Part shown: positions 45,926-54,549 of the stretch, in pieces
Position numbering within the stretch: position 1 is the first letter of the stretch
Layout: each line of letters starts with the position of its first letter
From: Marichromatium bheemlicum
Lineage (GTDB): Bacteria; Pseudomonadota; Gammaproteobacteria; Chromatiales; Chromatiaceae
DNA length: 64,000 bases
Assembly (NCBI RefSeq): GCF_012276755.1
Contig: NZ_JAAXKX010000009.1
Coordinates: 1-64,000 of the forward strand
Reading direction: 5' to 3'
Notes under the pieces: model-generated
What the model saw: the letters and a program-made list of their open reading frames with translations, nothing else
What the model was told of the DNA's origin: nothing
Database searches by the model: none
Translations under genes and position numbers: made by a program

Positions 45926-46372
45926 TCAAGTCCTGGTATCGGACAGTCGATCTTGGGGCCGATCGTCACCGAGCCCGTGGCCGTGCAAACCGAACAACAA
46001 CTCGAGTTCGGCATCGGTCAGGGCACAGAGTCGGCGCACCTGTTCGCGATTTTGACCACTGCGGATGAGCTTGATCGCCTGGGCGTAGGGACTCTGATCG
46101 GCGTCCCGCATGCGCATCTCGAGACGCATCTCCTGCTGCTGATCGGCCAGGCGCTCCAGGGCATTGACCAGCATCATCCGATCCTGACCACGATGAAAAC
46201 TTTCACCCGCGATGACCCGGAGATCGCGATGCAGGCTCTGCAAGGCTGGGTCCAGACGCCCTAATTCACGGCGCAACCGCCGCAACTCGCGCCCGAGATA
46301 GACGCAGGCGGCGAGCGCAAGGGCCGCTAGCAACACGGCCACCATGGCCAGGATTTCCGCCAGACCGATCAA
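45926..46372 (-). CDS. DUF2802 family membrane-anchored protein
   Basis: The 148-residue protein has one N-terminal membrane helix (about 5-28, ILAMVAVLLAALALAACVYL) and a charged helical body. A DUF2802-like C-terminal motif follows (AQAIKLIRSGQNREQVRRLCALTDAELELLFGLHG), reminiscent of a helix-turn-helix. In Pseudomonas the DUF2802 gene also follows cheW at the end of the chemotaxis operon. The role is unknown. It is convergent with fhlB, 15 bp away. Confidence 0.8.
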   Translation of the reverse strand: MIGLAEILAMVAVLLAALALAACVYLGRELRRLRRELGRLDPALQSLHRDLRVIAGESFHRGQDRMMLVNALERLADQQQEMRLEMRMRDADQSPYAQAIKLIRSGQNREQVRRLCALTDAELELLFGLHGHGLGDDRPQDRLSDTRT

Positions 46373-46433
46373 GGGGATATGGACTCAGCAACAGCCGGGG
46401 GCGGTGAGCGTGGGTGTTCTCCCCCCGATCAGA

Positions 46434-46832
46434 CTAGGCATATTCATCGATGAATCCTCGACGTTTCCTGCGGATCGGCTGCTGAGGTTGCTGCGCGCCC
46501 CCGTGTAGTCGCGGTGGCTTGCCATCCGCGCGGCGCCGCTCACCCTGGCGGCGTTCGCCTTGGCGCCGCTCGAGCAGGCGCCGCTCCTGCGAACGGCGTT
46601 CCTGGGAACGCGGAGCACCAACACGACGCTCCTGCGTGCGCCGCTCCTCAGCCCGGCGTTCGAGATGACGCCGCTCACCACGACGCCGCTCACCCTGACG
46701 TCGCTCGCGCCGCTCACCCTGGCGACGTACCAGTGGGCTCCAGAGCGATGCTGCCTGTCCCTGGTCCTCATCCGAATCGCGCCCCCTGAGTCCTGATTGG
46801 ACGGGCAACGTCGGCTTGATCGGATCACTCAT
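46434..46832 (-). CDS. Arg-rich (xxERR)n pentapeptide-repeat protein, unknown
   Basis: I do not recognise this 132-residue protein. From residue 48 to 100 it is built of eleven five-residue units ending ERR (one degenerate, VGAPR), with two further ERR at 40-45. The flanks are an acidic, disordered N terminus (RDSDEDQGQ) and a basic tail (IRRKRRGFIDEYA). The repeat region should be a highly charged helix or disordered chain. It lies between cheW and the DUF2802 gene in the same direction, 64 bp after cheW. A MIIRS-type alternative frame exists but lacks order. A link to chemotaxis or flagellar placement is inference from position. Confidence 0.65.
   Translation of the reverse strand: MSDPIKPTLPVQSGLRGRDSDEDQGQAASLWSPLVRRQGERRERRQGERRRGERRHLERRAEERRTQERRVGAPRSQERRSQERRLLERRQGERRQGERRRADGKPPRLHGGAQQPQQPIRRKRRGFIDEYA
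46530..46721 (-). repeat. 15-bp/5-residue ERR repeat array
   Basis: Residues 38-101 of the preceding protein. ERR recurs at 40, 43, 48, 53, 58, 63, 68, 78, 83, 88, 93 and 98, a strict period of five from 48 on. The DNA units are similar but not identical. Confidence 0.9.
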
Positions 46833-46896
46833 ACTTCCCTCCTGAACCGCCGCACTCCCTGGGGCAGGACCATGCTCGCCGCCCTATCGACTCGAC

Positions 46897-47382
46897 TCAG
46901 CCGACGCTGCGCACCAATTCCCACTCGTCATCGGAGAGCAGCTTCTCGAGGCTGATCAGGATGGTCAAGCCATCTTCGGTACTGGTCACCCCGAGGATGA
47001 ACCGACTGCTCTGATCGTTGCCCACTGCGGGGGCCGGATCGACCGAATTGGCATCGATCTGCACCACCTCGGCAACAGCATCGACCAGGATGCCGACATT
47101 CTGGTTGTCGATGTCGATGATGACGATACGCGAGGCATCGTCAGGGGTGCGGGGCGGCAACCCCATGCGTCGGCGCGCATCGATCACGGTGACCACGTCA
47201 CCACGCAGGTTGATGATCCCGAGGATATAGTCCGGGACCCCGGGCACGGGGGCGATCTCGGTGATCTTGAGCACCTCCTGGACCTGCAGCACATCGATGG
47301 CATAGGTTTCCTCTGCCAGGCTGAAGGTCACGAAGGAGGAGGAGGTACCTACGCTATTGGTCTGGGTGTTTGGTTCGCTCAT
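46897..47382 (-). CDS. cheW: chemotaxis coupling protein CheW
   Basis: CheW bridges chemoreceptors and CheA in the polar signalling array. Start 47382 (MSEPNTQTNSVGTSSSFVTF; GAGGAA upstream) gives 161 residues; the longer open frame to 47463 lacks family sequence. The two-lobed CheW fold is seen in FSLAEETYAIDVLQVQEVLK and IINLRGDVVTVIDARRRMG. It lies 77 bp after motD at the end of the chemotaxis operon, as in Pseudomonas. Confidence 0.95.
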   Translation of the reverse strand: MSEPNTQTNSVGTSSSFVTFSLAEETYAIDVLQVQEVLKITEIAPVPGVPDYILGIINLRGDVVTVIDARRRMGLPPRTPDDASRIVIIDIDNQNVGILVDAVAEVVQIDANSVDPAPAVGNDQSSRFILGVTSTEDGLTILISLEKLLSDDEWELVRSVG

Positions 47383-47459
47383 GGATTCCTCGCCTTGATG
47401 TCCGGCGGTCACGCACTGCCGGAGGTCATGCTGAATGATGGTCGGCAGCGGCGCCCGGA

Positions 47460-48392
47460 TCAATCCCCGGACGCGGCCCCGGGTTCGCCCGCACCGGGAA
47501 CATGGTCACGCTTGAGCCACTCGGGCTCGACCCGGGTGTCGGAACGCGGCGGTGGCCCAGGCAGCACCACGATGGCCACGCGCCGATTACGTGCCCGCCC
47601 CTCAGGGGTCTCGTTGGAGGCAACGGGCTGGAATTCACCATAGCCGATCGCCACCATGCGTCGTGGATCGACGCCATTCTGTGCAAACAGATTGACCACC
47701 GTCGCCGCACGTCCAGAGGACAACTCCCAGTTCGAGGGATAGATCGAGTTACCGATCGGTAGGTCGTCGGTATGCCCCTCGACATGCACGCGCGAATCGC
47801 GCTTGGCCAATACCTTGGCCACCTCTTCGAGCACGGGCAACGCCCCGGGTTCCAGGGTCGCCGAGCCGCTGAGAAACAACAGGCTGGTGTTGATCTCGAG
47901 TTCGAGCCAATAGGCCTGGCGATCGACCTGGATGCGTCCGTCCTCGATCAGTCCGCCCAGCGCACCCTCGATCTCGCCGGCCATCTCGCCGATCTCGCGC
48001 AAGACTTCGCGGCGGCGTGCATCCGGCTCGGCCTCGAGCAGCGTCCGCACCGCCACGTCGGCCGAGGAGTCGGCCATATCGATCAACGGATCGAGCAGGG
48101 CCGGGTCGAGCATCGACAGGCTGGCGTTGAATGGAGCCAGCGAACGACGCACCTCTTCGCCGATCAGCGCATCGCCGATCAGCGGATCACCGAGCTGCAC
48201 CGGCGCCACCTTGGGTTCGACGCCAAAGGCCTGCTCCATGGAGTCCGACAGCACCCGGTACTTACCGGCATCGACGCTCGAGACCGCATACATCACCACG
48301 AAGAAGGCCATCAGCAGGGTCACTAGATCACCGTAGGGGATCGCCCAGGCCTCGTGGTTGGCATGCTCTTCGAGTCTGCGTCGCCGCGTCAT
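47460..48392 (-). CDS. motD: flagellar motor stator subunit MotD (MotB family)
   Basis: MotD anchors the second type of stator to peptidoglycan. The 310-residue protein has one N-terminal membrane helix carrying the ion-binding acid Asp22 in PYGDLVTLLMAFFVVMY. The C-terminal OmpA domain (about 180-285) has HVEGHTDDLPI and NWELSSGRAATVV. Location inside the che operon after cheB-motC is the Pseudomonas MotCD pattern, so another stator pair (MotAB or PomAB) probably exists elsewhere. The coupling ion cannot be read from this alone. Confidence 0.93.
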   Translation of the reverse strand: MTRRRRLEEHANHEAWAIPYGDLVTLLMAFFVVMYAVSSVDAGKYRVLSDSMEQAFGVEPKVAPVQLGDPLIGDALIGEEVRRSLAPFNASLSMLDPALLDPLIDMADSSADVAVRTLLEAEPDARRREVLREIGEMAGEIEGALGGLIEDGRIQVDRQAYWLELEINTSLLFLSGSATLEPGALPVLEEVAKVLAKRDSRVHVEGHTDDLPIGNSIYPSNWELSSGRAATVVNLFAQNGVDPRRMVAIGYGEFQPVASNETPEGRARNRRVAIVVLPGPPPRSDTRVEPEWLKRDHVPGAGEPGAASGD

Positions 48393-48401
48393 GGGGCCGC
48401 C

Positions 48402-49181
48402 TCAACGCTGGATGAAACCGCTTAGTTTGTTCTCGATGTTGCGCGGATTCTCACCCTCAGCGATTGCCACCAGGCCCTCGAGGAGCATCGTCTGGTAATT
48501 GACACGCGCCTGGATCAGGCCCTTGAGCTTGTTCGAGACCGGCAGGAACAACAGGTTGGCCGAGGCAATCCCATAGATGGTGGCCACGAAGGCCGCTGCG
48601 ATCCCCGGCCCCAGTTTGCTCGGATCGGCAAGGTTCTGCATCACCGCCATCAATCCCATCACCGCACCGATGATCCCCAGCGTCGGGGCATAGATGCCCA
48701 TGCTCTCGAAGACCTTAGCACCCTGCAGATCGAAGCGCTCGCGGTTATCGAGGTCGGACTCCAGGATCTGTCTCAGCACCTGCGGTTCGGTGCCATCGAC
48801 GAGCAACTGCAACCCCTTGCGCACGAAGGGATCAGACTCCTCGTCGGAGAGCGCCTCGAGCCCGAGCAGCCCCTCGCGCCGTGACAGGTGCGCCCAGTCG
48901 ACGAGTCGTCGAATCATCGACTGTGGGTCCAGTCGCGGTGTCAACACCACCCAGGGCAGGATACGCAGGCCGTGGCGGAACACCGGTAATCGGGCCTGGA
49001 CCAATGCAGCCCCCAAGGTCCCGATCACCACGATGGTGAAGGCAGCAAGGTTCCACAGTGCACCGAGACCACTGCCCTTGGCGATGGACCCTCCGACCAC
49101 GGCCACGAGACCCAACAGGATCCCGAGCAGGGTCAGGATGTCCAGCTCAACAGAGGCTTTTGACGAGCGCCGGCCCGACAT
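48402..49181 (-). CDS. motC: flagellar motor stator subunit MotC (MotA family)
   Basis: MotC is the channel-forming partner of MotD. The 259-residue protein has four membrane helices (about 13-33, 38-58, 150-172, 182-204) and a cytoplasmic loop with the MotA/TolQ/ExbB pattern, including KGLQLLVDGTEP and ESMGIYAPTLGIIGAVMGL. The ATG at 49181 overlaps cheB by 35 bp. A CTG at codon 13 (giving MDILTLLG, as in Pseudomonas MotC) is a possible alternative start. Confidence 0.93.
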   Translation of the reverse strand: MSGRRSSKASVELDILTLLGILLGLVAVVGGSIAKGSGLGALWNLAAFTIVVIGTLGAALVQARLPVFRHGLRILPWVVLTPRLDPQSMIRRLVDWAHLSRREGLLGLEALSDEESDPFVRKGLQLLVDGTEPQVLRQILESDLDNRERFDLQGAKVFESMGIYAPTLGIIGAVMGLMAVMQNLADPSKLGPGIAAAFVATIYGIASANLLFLPVSNKLKGLIQARVNYQTMLLEGLVAIAEGENPRNIENKLSGFIQR

Positions 49182-50262
49182 CCTGCAATGCCAGCACCTG
49201 ATCGGCCAATCCGGCCTCGATCACCGCAGCCGGCATCCCGAACACCACCGAACTGGCAGCATCCTGCGCCCAGATGCGAGCCCCTTGTTCCTTGAGGGCA
49301 CGCGCGCCCTCTCGTCCATCGGCCCCCATCCCGGTCAGGATCACCCCTAAGACCTGGGCCCGCAACGCGGCCACGGCGGAGGTGAAGGTGATATCGACAC
49401 TGGGTTTGTAGATCGTCCCGGGCGGGCTGTCGATGATCCGCACCCGTGGCTGCCCCCCCCCTTCGAGCACCAGCTGCATTCCTCCGGGGGCAAGCAACGC
49501 CACCCCGGGTTTGAGCACATCGCCATCGGCCGCCTCGCGCACCTCGATCTGACAGAGGTTGTTGAGACGATCGGCAAAGGCCGGAGTAAAGCTCGCGGGC
49601 ATGTGCTGCACCACCACGATCGGGAGTGGAAAGCGCCCCGGCAGGGCCTTGAGCACCTCTTGTAACGCAACTGGCCCACCGGTCGAGGTGCCGATCAGCA
49701 ACGCCCGCAGCGAGCGCAGCGATTCACCTCGCACGCTACTCGAGGAGCGGGGCGCAGACGCGGCCGGACTCGGTGCCTGAGTTGGCGTTGAGGGAGCAGG
49801 GCTCGAGGGCAGCTGACGCGACTCGGTGCGAGCCGGCGAGCGGGCCACGGCCGAGGATCCGCCGCGCCCCCGGGCGAGGGCCCGGACCCGCCGGCGCAAC
49901 AGCATCTTGGCGCTGTCCTCGTCCTTGGCCATCTCGCTGAAGCGCTTGGGCAGGAAGTCCATCGCGCCGGCGTCCAAGGCATCGAGGGTGGCGGTCGCAC
50001 CATCCGTAGTCAGGGTCGAGAACATCAGGATCGGGCGGGGTGACTCGGCCATGATCCGGCGTACCGCGGTGATGCCATCCATCACCGGCATCTCGATGTC
50101 CATGGTCACCACATCGGGCTTGAGCCGCTTGACCACCTCGATGGCCTCACGACCATCACCGGCGGTACCCACGACCTCGATACCGATATCGGCATTCAGG
50201 ATCTCGACGATCCGACGCCGGAAGAAGGCGGAATCGTCGACGACGACAACCTTGAGCGGCAC
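49147..50262 (-). CDS. cheB: chemotaxis methylesterase CheB
   Basis: CheB removes methyl groups from receptors and deamidates them, opposing CheR. The 371-residue protein has a receiver domain (about 3-120, phosphoacceptor Asp55 in TMDIEMP), a Pro/Ser linker (about 135-175) and the esterase domain. The serine site is IGTSTGGPVAL, the histidine VVQHMPASFT and the aspartate GMGADGREGA. A G9 tract on the coding strand (49453-49461, Gly-Gly-Gly) is notable. It follows cheA by 3 bp. Confidence 0.96.
   Translation of the reverse strand: MPLKVVVVDDSAFFRRRIVEILNADIGIEVVGTAGDGREAIEVVKRLKPDVVTMDIEMPVMDGITAVRRIMAESPRPILMFSTLTTDGATATLDALDAGAMDFLPKRFSEMAKDEDSAKMLLRRRVRALARGRGGSSAVARSPARTESRQLPSSPAPSTPTQAPSPAASAPRSSSSVRGESLRSLRALLIGTSTGGPVALQEVLKALPGRFPLPIVVVQHMPASFTPAFADRLNNLCQIEVREAADGDVLKPGVALLAPGGMQLVLEGGGQPRVRIIDSPPGTIYKPSVDITFTSAVAALRAQVLGVILTGMGADGREGARALKEQGARIWAQDAASSVVFGMPAAVIEAGLADQVLALQDVGPALVKSLC
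49453..49461 (-). repeat. G9 homopolymer in the cheB coding strand
   Basis: Nine consecutive G on the coding strand encode Gly-Gly-Gly in VLEGGGQPRV of the esterase domain. Slippage of one or two bases would frameshift cheB and remove the catalytic aspartate. Confidence 0.95.
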
Positions 50263-50265
50263 CGA

Positions 50266-52386
50266 TCAGCTCCCCGTCGCCATGGCCGACTGTTCGAGAT
50301 CGCGACGACCACCGAACTCCGAGCGCCCCATCACCTTGAGCAGCTCGGGGACATCGAGGATCAACGCGATACCACCGTCGCCGGTGATGGTGGCCCCCGC
50401 AAGTCCGGAGACATGACGCAACCCGAGACCAAGCGGCTTGATCACCACTTCCTCCTGTCCGACCAACCCGTCGACAACCAGCCCAACCTTACGCTGTCCG
50501 ACCTGGACCACCACCACATGGGCCTCGCCTCGCGTGGCCTCGACACGCTCGGGACGAACCCAGCGACCGATGTGATAGATCGGCAGTGCGTGATTGCGCA
50601 CCACGATCGCCTCCTGATCGTCGACGAAACGGCTGCGCGAGAGATCGAGGTCCAGGATCTCGGAGACCGAGGCCAGTGGAATGGCGAAACGACGCTCGTC
50701 GAGGATCACCATCAGCGCCGGCAGGATCGCCAGGGTGAGCGGCAACTTGACCTGCAGCAGGGTGCCACGCCCGAGTTCGGAATCGATCTCGACGGAGCCG
50801 TTGAGCTGGGCGATACGGGTCTTGACCACATCCATGCCGACACCACGTCCAGAGACATCCGAGATCGCCTCCTTGGTGGAGAAGCCAGCCATGAAGATGA
50901 GGTTGAAGGCATCACGATCGGAGAGCCGCTCGGCCATCGACGGCTCGAGCAACCCCTTCTCCACTGCCTTCTGACGCAACACCTCGGGATCCATCCCACG
51001 CCCGTCGTCCTCGATGGTGAGGGCGATGTGATCGCCTTCTTGGGCTGCGCCCAGGGTCACGCTGCCGCGCCGCGACTTACCCGCGGCCTCACGGACATCC
51101 GGCATCTCGATGCCATGATCGACGGCATTACGGATCAGGTGTACCAAGGGATCGGCCAGGGCCTCGACCAGGTTCTTGTCGAGGTCGGTCTCCTCGCCAT
51201 AGGTCTGGAAGTCGATCTCCTTGCCAAGCGAACGCGAGAGGTCGCGCACCACCCGCGGGAAGCGACTGAAGACCTTCTTGATCGGCTGCATGCGGGTCTT
51301 CATCACCGCCGCCTGCAGATCGGCTGTGACCAGGGCGAGCGAGTTGATCGCCTTGGAGACCTCGTCGTCCTCGGTCTGCGAGCGCAGCATGCTCAGCCGG
51401 TTGCGCACCAACACCAGCTCGCCGACCAGGTTCATGATCTCATCGAGACGATTGGTATCGACCCGCACCGAGGTCTCGGTCGGGGTCGATGCCTGTTTGA
51501 CCGCACGTGCCGCCGCTGCCGCCGCACTACTACTGGACTGGGCCGGCGCTGGCTTGGCGGGTGCGGGGGAGTCGCTAGGGGGCGACGCAGAGGCCGGTGC
51601 CTCCGCGACAGCCGGCTTGGGCGTCGGCGAGAAGGCGCCCTTGCCATGGAGCTGATCGAGCAGGTTCTCAAACTCGTCGTCGGTGATGAGGTCATCGCCC
51701 TGCCCCGCGTCCGCTGGGTGCTCCGGCGTCTCATCAGCGGCGCTGGGGGGGGCGGCCTGGGATACCGCCGCGTCGGACTCGACCACGTCCGGCTCGGCTA
51801 GCGCGCCGGACGGACCACCGAGGGCGTCGAGTAATGCCTCGAACTCCTGCTCGGTGATCTCATCATCGCCCTCGGTGGCAAGCTCGGCCGACACCGGTTC
51901 CGGGGACGGCACCGGAGACTCTGGAGGAGGCTCCGGCACGGCAGCCACGGATGGGGGCGCCGGTGGAGCGGGCGGGGGCTCGGGGGCCGGCGCGGCAGCA
52001 GGCGAGGCCAGCTGCTCGAGCTCGGTGATCAGCTCGGGGGCGGCCGGCTCGGGCTCCCTGCCCGCCTGCAGATCGCCGAACATGACATTGAGCACGTCGA
52101 GCACCCGCAACACCGTATCCATCAGCTGGGCGTCGACCTGACGTTCGCCGTTGCGCAGCAGATTGAAGACGTCCTCGGCATGGTGGCAAACCGAGACCAG
52201 TGCGTTGAGGTTGAGAAACCCCGCTCCGCCCTTGATGGTGTGGAAACTGCGGAAGACCGAGTTGAGCAGGTCCCGGTTGGTCGGATCCTGCTCCAGATCG
52301 ATCAGTTGCTCGTTCAAGCCTTCGAGCAGCTCGCCGGCCTCGACCAGGAAATCCTGAAGAATTTCGTCATTCGGGTCGATTGGCAT
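50266..52386 (-). CDS. cheA: chemotaxis histidine kinase CheA
   Basis: CheA phosphorylates CheY and CheB in response to receptors. The 706-residue protein has an Hpt domain with phospho-His49 in SFHTIKGGAGFL, then a long Ala/Pro/Glu-rich region (about 128-310) with two acidic EF(E)xLLD-like motifs (about 178-190 and 237-250). The dimerisation helices (about 315-375), the kinase domain with NAVDHGIE and DDGRGMD, and the CheW-like regulatory domain (about 550-690) follow. The paired acidic motifs may dock CheY/CheB in place of a normal P2 domain. Confidence 0.96.
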   Translation of the reverse strand: MPIDPNDEILQDFLVEAGELLEGLNEQLIDLEQDPTNRDLLNSVFRSFHTIKGGAGFLNLNALVSVCHHAEDVFNLLRNGERQVDAQLMDTVLRVLDVLNVMFGDLQAGREPEPAAPELITELEQLASPAAAPAPEPPPAPPAPPSVAAVPEPPPESPVPSPEPVSAELATEGDDEITEQEFEALLDALGGPSGALAEPDVVESDAAVSQAAPPSAADETPEHPADAGQGDDLITDDEFENLLDQLHGKGAFSPTPKPAVAEAPASASPPSDSPAPAKPAPAQSSSSAAAAAARAVKQASTPTETSVRVDTNRLDEIMNLVGELVLVRNRLSMLRSQTEDDEVSKAINSLALVTADLQAAVMKTRMQPIKKVFSRFPRVVRDLSRSLGKEIDFQTYGEETDLDKNLVEALADPLVHLIRNAVDHGIEMPDVREAAGKSRRGSVTLGAAQEGDHIALTIEDDGRGMDPEVLRQKAVEKGLLEPSMAERLSDRDAFNLIFMAGFSTKEAISDVSGRGVGMDVVKTRIAQLNGSVEIDSELGRGTLLQVKLPLTLAILPALMVILDERRFAIPLASVSEILDLDLSRSRFVDDQEAIVVRNHALPIYHIGRWVRPERVEATRGEAHVVVVQVGQRKVGLVVDGLVGQEEVVIKPLGLGLRHVSGLAGATITGDGGIALILDVPELLKVMGRSEFGGRRDLEQSAMATGS

Positions 52387-52421
52387 TCACCTTATCCTCT
52401 GAACTCGATGGGCTCGGGCAA

Positions 52422-53210
52422 CTAGAAGCCGAGACTGGACAGCAGGGCGTCGACGTCGTCCTGACCCGAGACAACATCCCCCATGTCGTCGTTGGTGTTG
52501 GGCACTGCCGGACCCACGGACCGCGCGGGGGAGGTCTCGGTTTCGGGGGCTGGCGTTTGCTCGGGGGCGGTCTCGGCAGGAGGTGTACCGGCCCTTCCCT
52601 CCATGCGTCCGCTCGAGAGCCGAATCAAGCCGACCAGGTTCTCCTCGACATCCTGCACCAGCCGGATGACCCGCCCGATGATCTGGCCGGTGAGGTCCTG
52701 GAAGTCCTGGGCCATCATGATCTCGGACATCAGCGAACGCAGCCGCTCGGTCTCCTGACCGGTGGCGGTGAAGAAGTCGTCGAGTTCACGTGCAAACTCG
52801 CGAAACTCCTCGAGCGAGAGTTCGCGCCGCCGGAACCGTCCCCAACGCTCGGAGAGCCGCACCGCGTTATCGTGCACCTGTTCGGCGATGGGCAACCCCT
52901 CGTCGATCGCGTTGAGGGTGCGATGCGTGGCCTGTTCGGTCATGGTCACGACATAGGAGAGCCGCTCCTTGGCGTCCGGGATCTCATCCTGGGTGATCTC
53001 GACCAGACGCGAGTCGCCACGAAAACTCTGCAGTGCCTCGTGCAGTTCTCGGGTGAGCTTGCCGAGCTCCTCGAACAGCTCGCGCTCGTAGGGGAGACGC
53101 AGCTGCTGGAGGATCAGGCGGGCGCCGTCCTCATCACCGTTCTGGAGGTGCTCGACCAACTGCTGCGCCAGGCCCAGCTGCGCGGTCAAACGTGTTTCGT
53201 CATTGTCCAT
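52422..53210 (-). CDS. cheZ: CheY-P phosphatase CheZ
   Basis: CheZ dephosphorylates CheY-P and ends the tumble or reversal signal. Start 53210 (MDNDETRLTAQLGLAQQLVE) gives 262 residues. The four-helix region carries the active-site segment AQDFQDLTGQIIGRVIRLVQ with the catalytic Gln. A Pro/Ala linker leads to the C-terminal CheY-binding peptide containing DVDALLSSLGF. It lies 35 bp before cheA and 164 bp after cheY, an unusually wide gap for this pair. Confidence 0.95.
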   Translation of the reverse strand: MDNDETRLTAQLGLAQQLVEHLQNGDEDGARLILQQLRLPYERELFEELGKLTRELHEALQSFRGDSRLVEITQDEIPDAKERLSYVVTMTEQATHRTLNAIDEGLPIAEQVHDNAVRLSERWGRFRRRELSLEEFREFARELDDFFTATGQETERLRSLMSEIMMAQDFQDLTGQIIGRVIRLVQDVEENLVGLIRLSSGRMEGRAGTPPAETAPEQTPAPETETSPARSVGPAVPNTNDDMGDVVSGQDDVDALLSSLGF

Positions 53211-53374
53211 CGATTGTTCCCAGGCCAAACGAAAAGGTTACCCTTGGCGTGAATGGGCCATCTGGAGGCATGCCGGACGAGCCGGGTTCGCGTGCACCTC
53301 CACGCGCACCGGCGGTGACGTGACAGCGGGTAGCGCTGCAAGGCCGCGGTACGGGGCATCCGCTCAAGACCAGT

Positions 53375-53761
53375 CTAGCCAGCGACCCGCTCGAAGATCT
53401 TATCGATCTTTTCTTTCAGTGTCTCGGCAGTAAAGGGCTTGACGATGTAGCCATTGACCCCGGCCTGGGCGGCCTCGACGATCTGCTCACGCTTGGCCTC
53501 GGCGGTCACCATCAGCACCGGCAGCTCCTTGAGTTCGGGGTCGGCGCGCACCTGGCGCAACAGTTCGATCCCTTCCATGTTGGGCATGTTCCAATCGGTG
53601 ATGAGGAAGTCGAAGCCGCCCCCTTTGAGCATCGGCAACGCCGTGGTGCCGTCATCGGCCTCCATGGTGTTATTGAACCCCAGCTCACGCAGTAGATTCT
53701 TGATGATGCGTCTCATCGTGGAGAAATCATCCACGACGAGGATCTTCATGCCTTTGTCCAC
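53375..53761 (-). CDS. cheY: chemotaxis response regulator CheY
   Basis: CheY-P binds the FliM/FliN switch to change motor rotation. I use a GTG start at 53761, which has GGAG six bases upstream and gives 128 residues aligned with the E. coli N-terminus; ATG 53749 is an alternative. The receiver domain has the acidic pocket [10 protein letters not shown], phospho-Asp56 in [16 protein letters not shown] and IVKPF. It follows fliA by 35 bp, so chemotaxis genes are read with the regulators. Confidence 0.96.
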   Translation of the reverse strand: MDKGMKILVVDDFSTMRRIIKNLLRELGFNNTMEADDGTTALPMLKGGGFDFLITDWNMPNMEGIELLRQVRADPELKELPVLMVTAEAKREQIVEAAQAGVNGYIVKPFTAETLKEKIDKIFERVAG

Positions 53762-53796
53762 ACTGAACTCCCAGTGTCAATTGTCGGATTTATCGA

Positions 53797-54549
53797 TCAC
53801 AACAGCGACTCACTGCCCCCGTCGGTCCAATCGGCCAGGCGCGCGCGCAACCGGTGCACCGCTTGACTACGGATCTGGCTGACACGTGACTCGGTGATCC
53901 CGAGTACCGCGCCAATCTCACGAAGGTTCAGCGCCTCGTTGTAGTACAGATTCATGACCAGGCGCTCGCGCTCGGGCAATGCCCCCAGTGCCTGGGCCAG
54001 GGCAACGCGGAACTGTGCCTGCTGCAGCTGATCGGGGGGCGCCTCCTCGGTGCCCGGCAACCAGCGCTCGGCATCCATCTCCGGCCCCCCCAGGTCCTCG
54101 ATGCCGAGGACGTTGGCGCTCGCACTGTCCTGCAGCATCGCGTGATAGTCGGTCAGCCCGATCTCAAGCTCGGCGGCAACCTCGGCGTCGCTCGCAGCGC
54201 GGCCCTCGCGCGTCTCGACCACACGGATCGCCTCGGCGATACGGCGGGTGTTGCGGTGGACCGAACGTGGCGTCCAGTCCGCCCGGCGCAGCTCGTCGAT
54301 CATCGCACCACGGACACGGATGGTCGCATAGGTCGCGAAGGTCGCCCCCTGCCCTGCCTGAAACTGGCGGGCGGCCTCGATCAGGCCCACCATCCCGGAC
54401 TGTACCAGGTCATCGAGCTGGACCGATGGCGGCAACCGCGCCGCCAGATGGTGAGCAATGCGGTAGACCAGGTCGACATTGGCCGCGACCAGCTCATCGG
54501 GCCGGTCGATCAGGCTAGGATACCCCTGCAATGGACGTTTCGGGGCCAT
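53797..54549 (-). CDS. fliA: flagellar sigma factor sigma-28
   Basis: FliA directs RNA polymerase to late flagellar and chemotaxis promoters. The 250-residue protein has region 2 with YRIAHHLAARLPPSVQLDDLVQSGMVGLIEA and FATYATIRVRGAMIDELRRADW, and region 4 with LNLREIGAVLGITESRVSQI. It is inhibited by FlgM (42.5 kb). Two FliA-type promoters are visible in the window, before flgKL and flgM. Its ATG overlaps the fleN stop by 1 bp. Confidence 0.97.
   Translation of the reverse strand: MAPKRPLQGYPSLIDRPDELVAANVDLVYRIAHHLAARLPPSVQLDDLVQSGMVGLIEAARQFQAGQGATFATYATIRVRGAMIDELRRADWTPRSVHRNTRRIAEAIRVVETREGRAASDAEVAAELEIGLTDYHAMLQDSASANVLGIEDLGGPEMDAERWLPGTEEAPPDQLQQAQFRVALAQALGALPERERLVMNLYYNEALNLREIGAVLGITESRVSQIRSQAVHRLRARLADWTDGGSESLL

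Noticed and set aside
46385-46828. Alternative minus frame (RS/SGA-rich) over the ERR-repeat gene
   Set aside because: It arises from the same 15-bp DNA repeat read in another frame, with no ordered pattern and no ribosome site. The ERR frame has a start, stop and strict periodicity.
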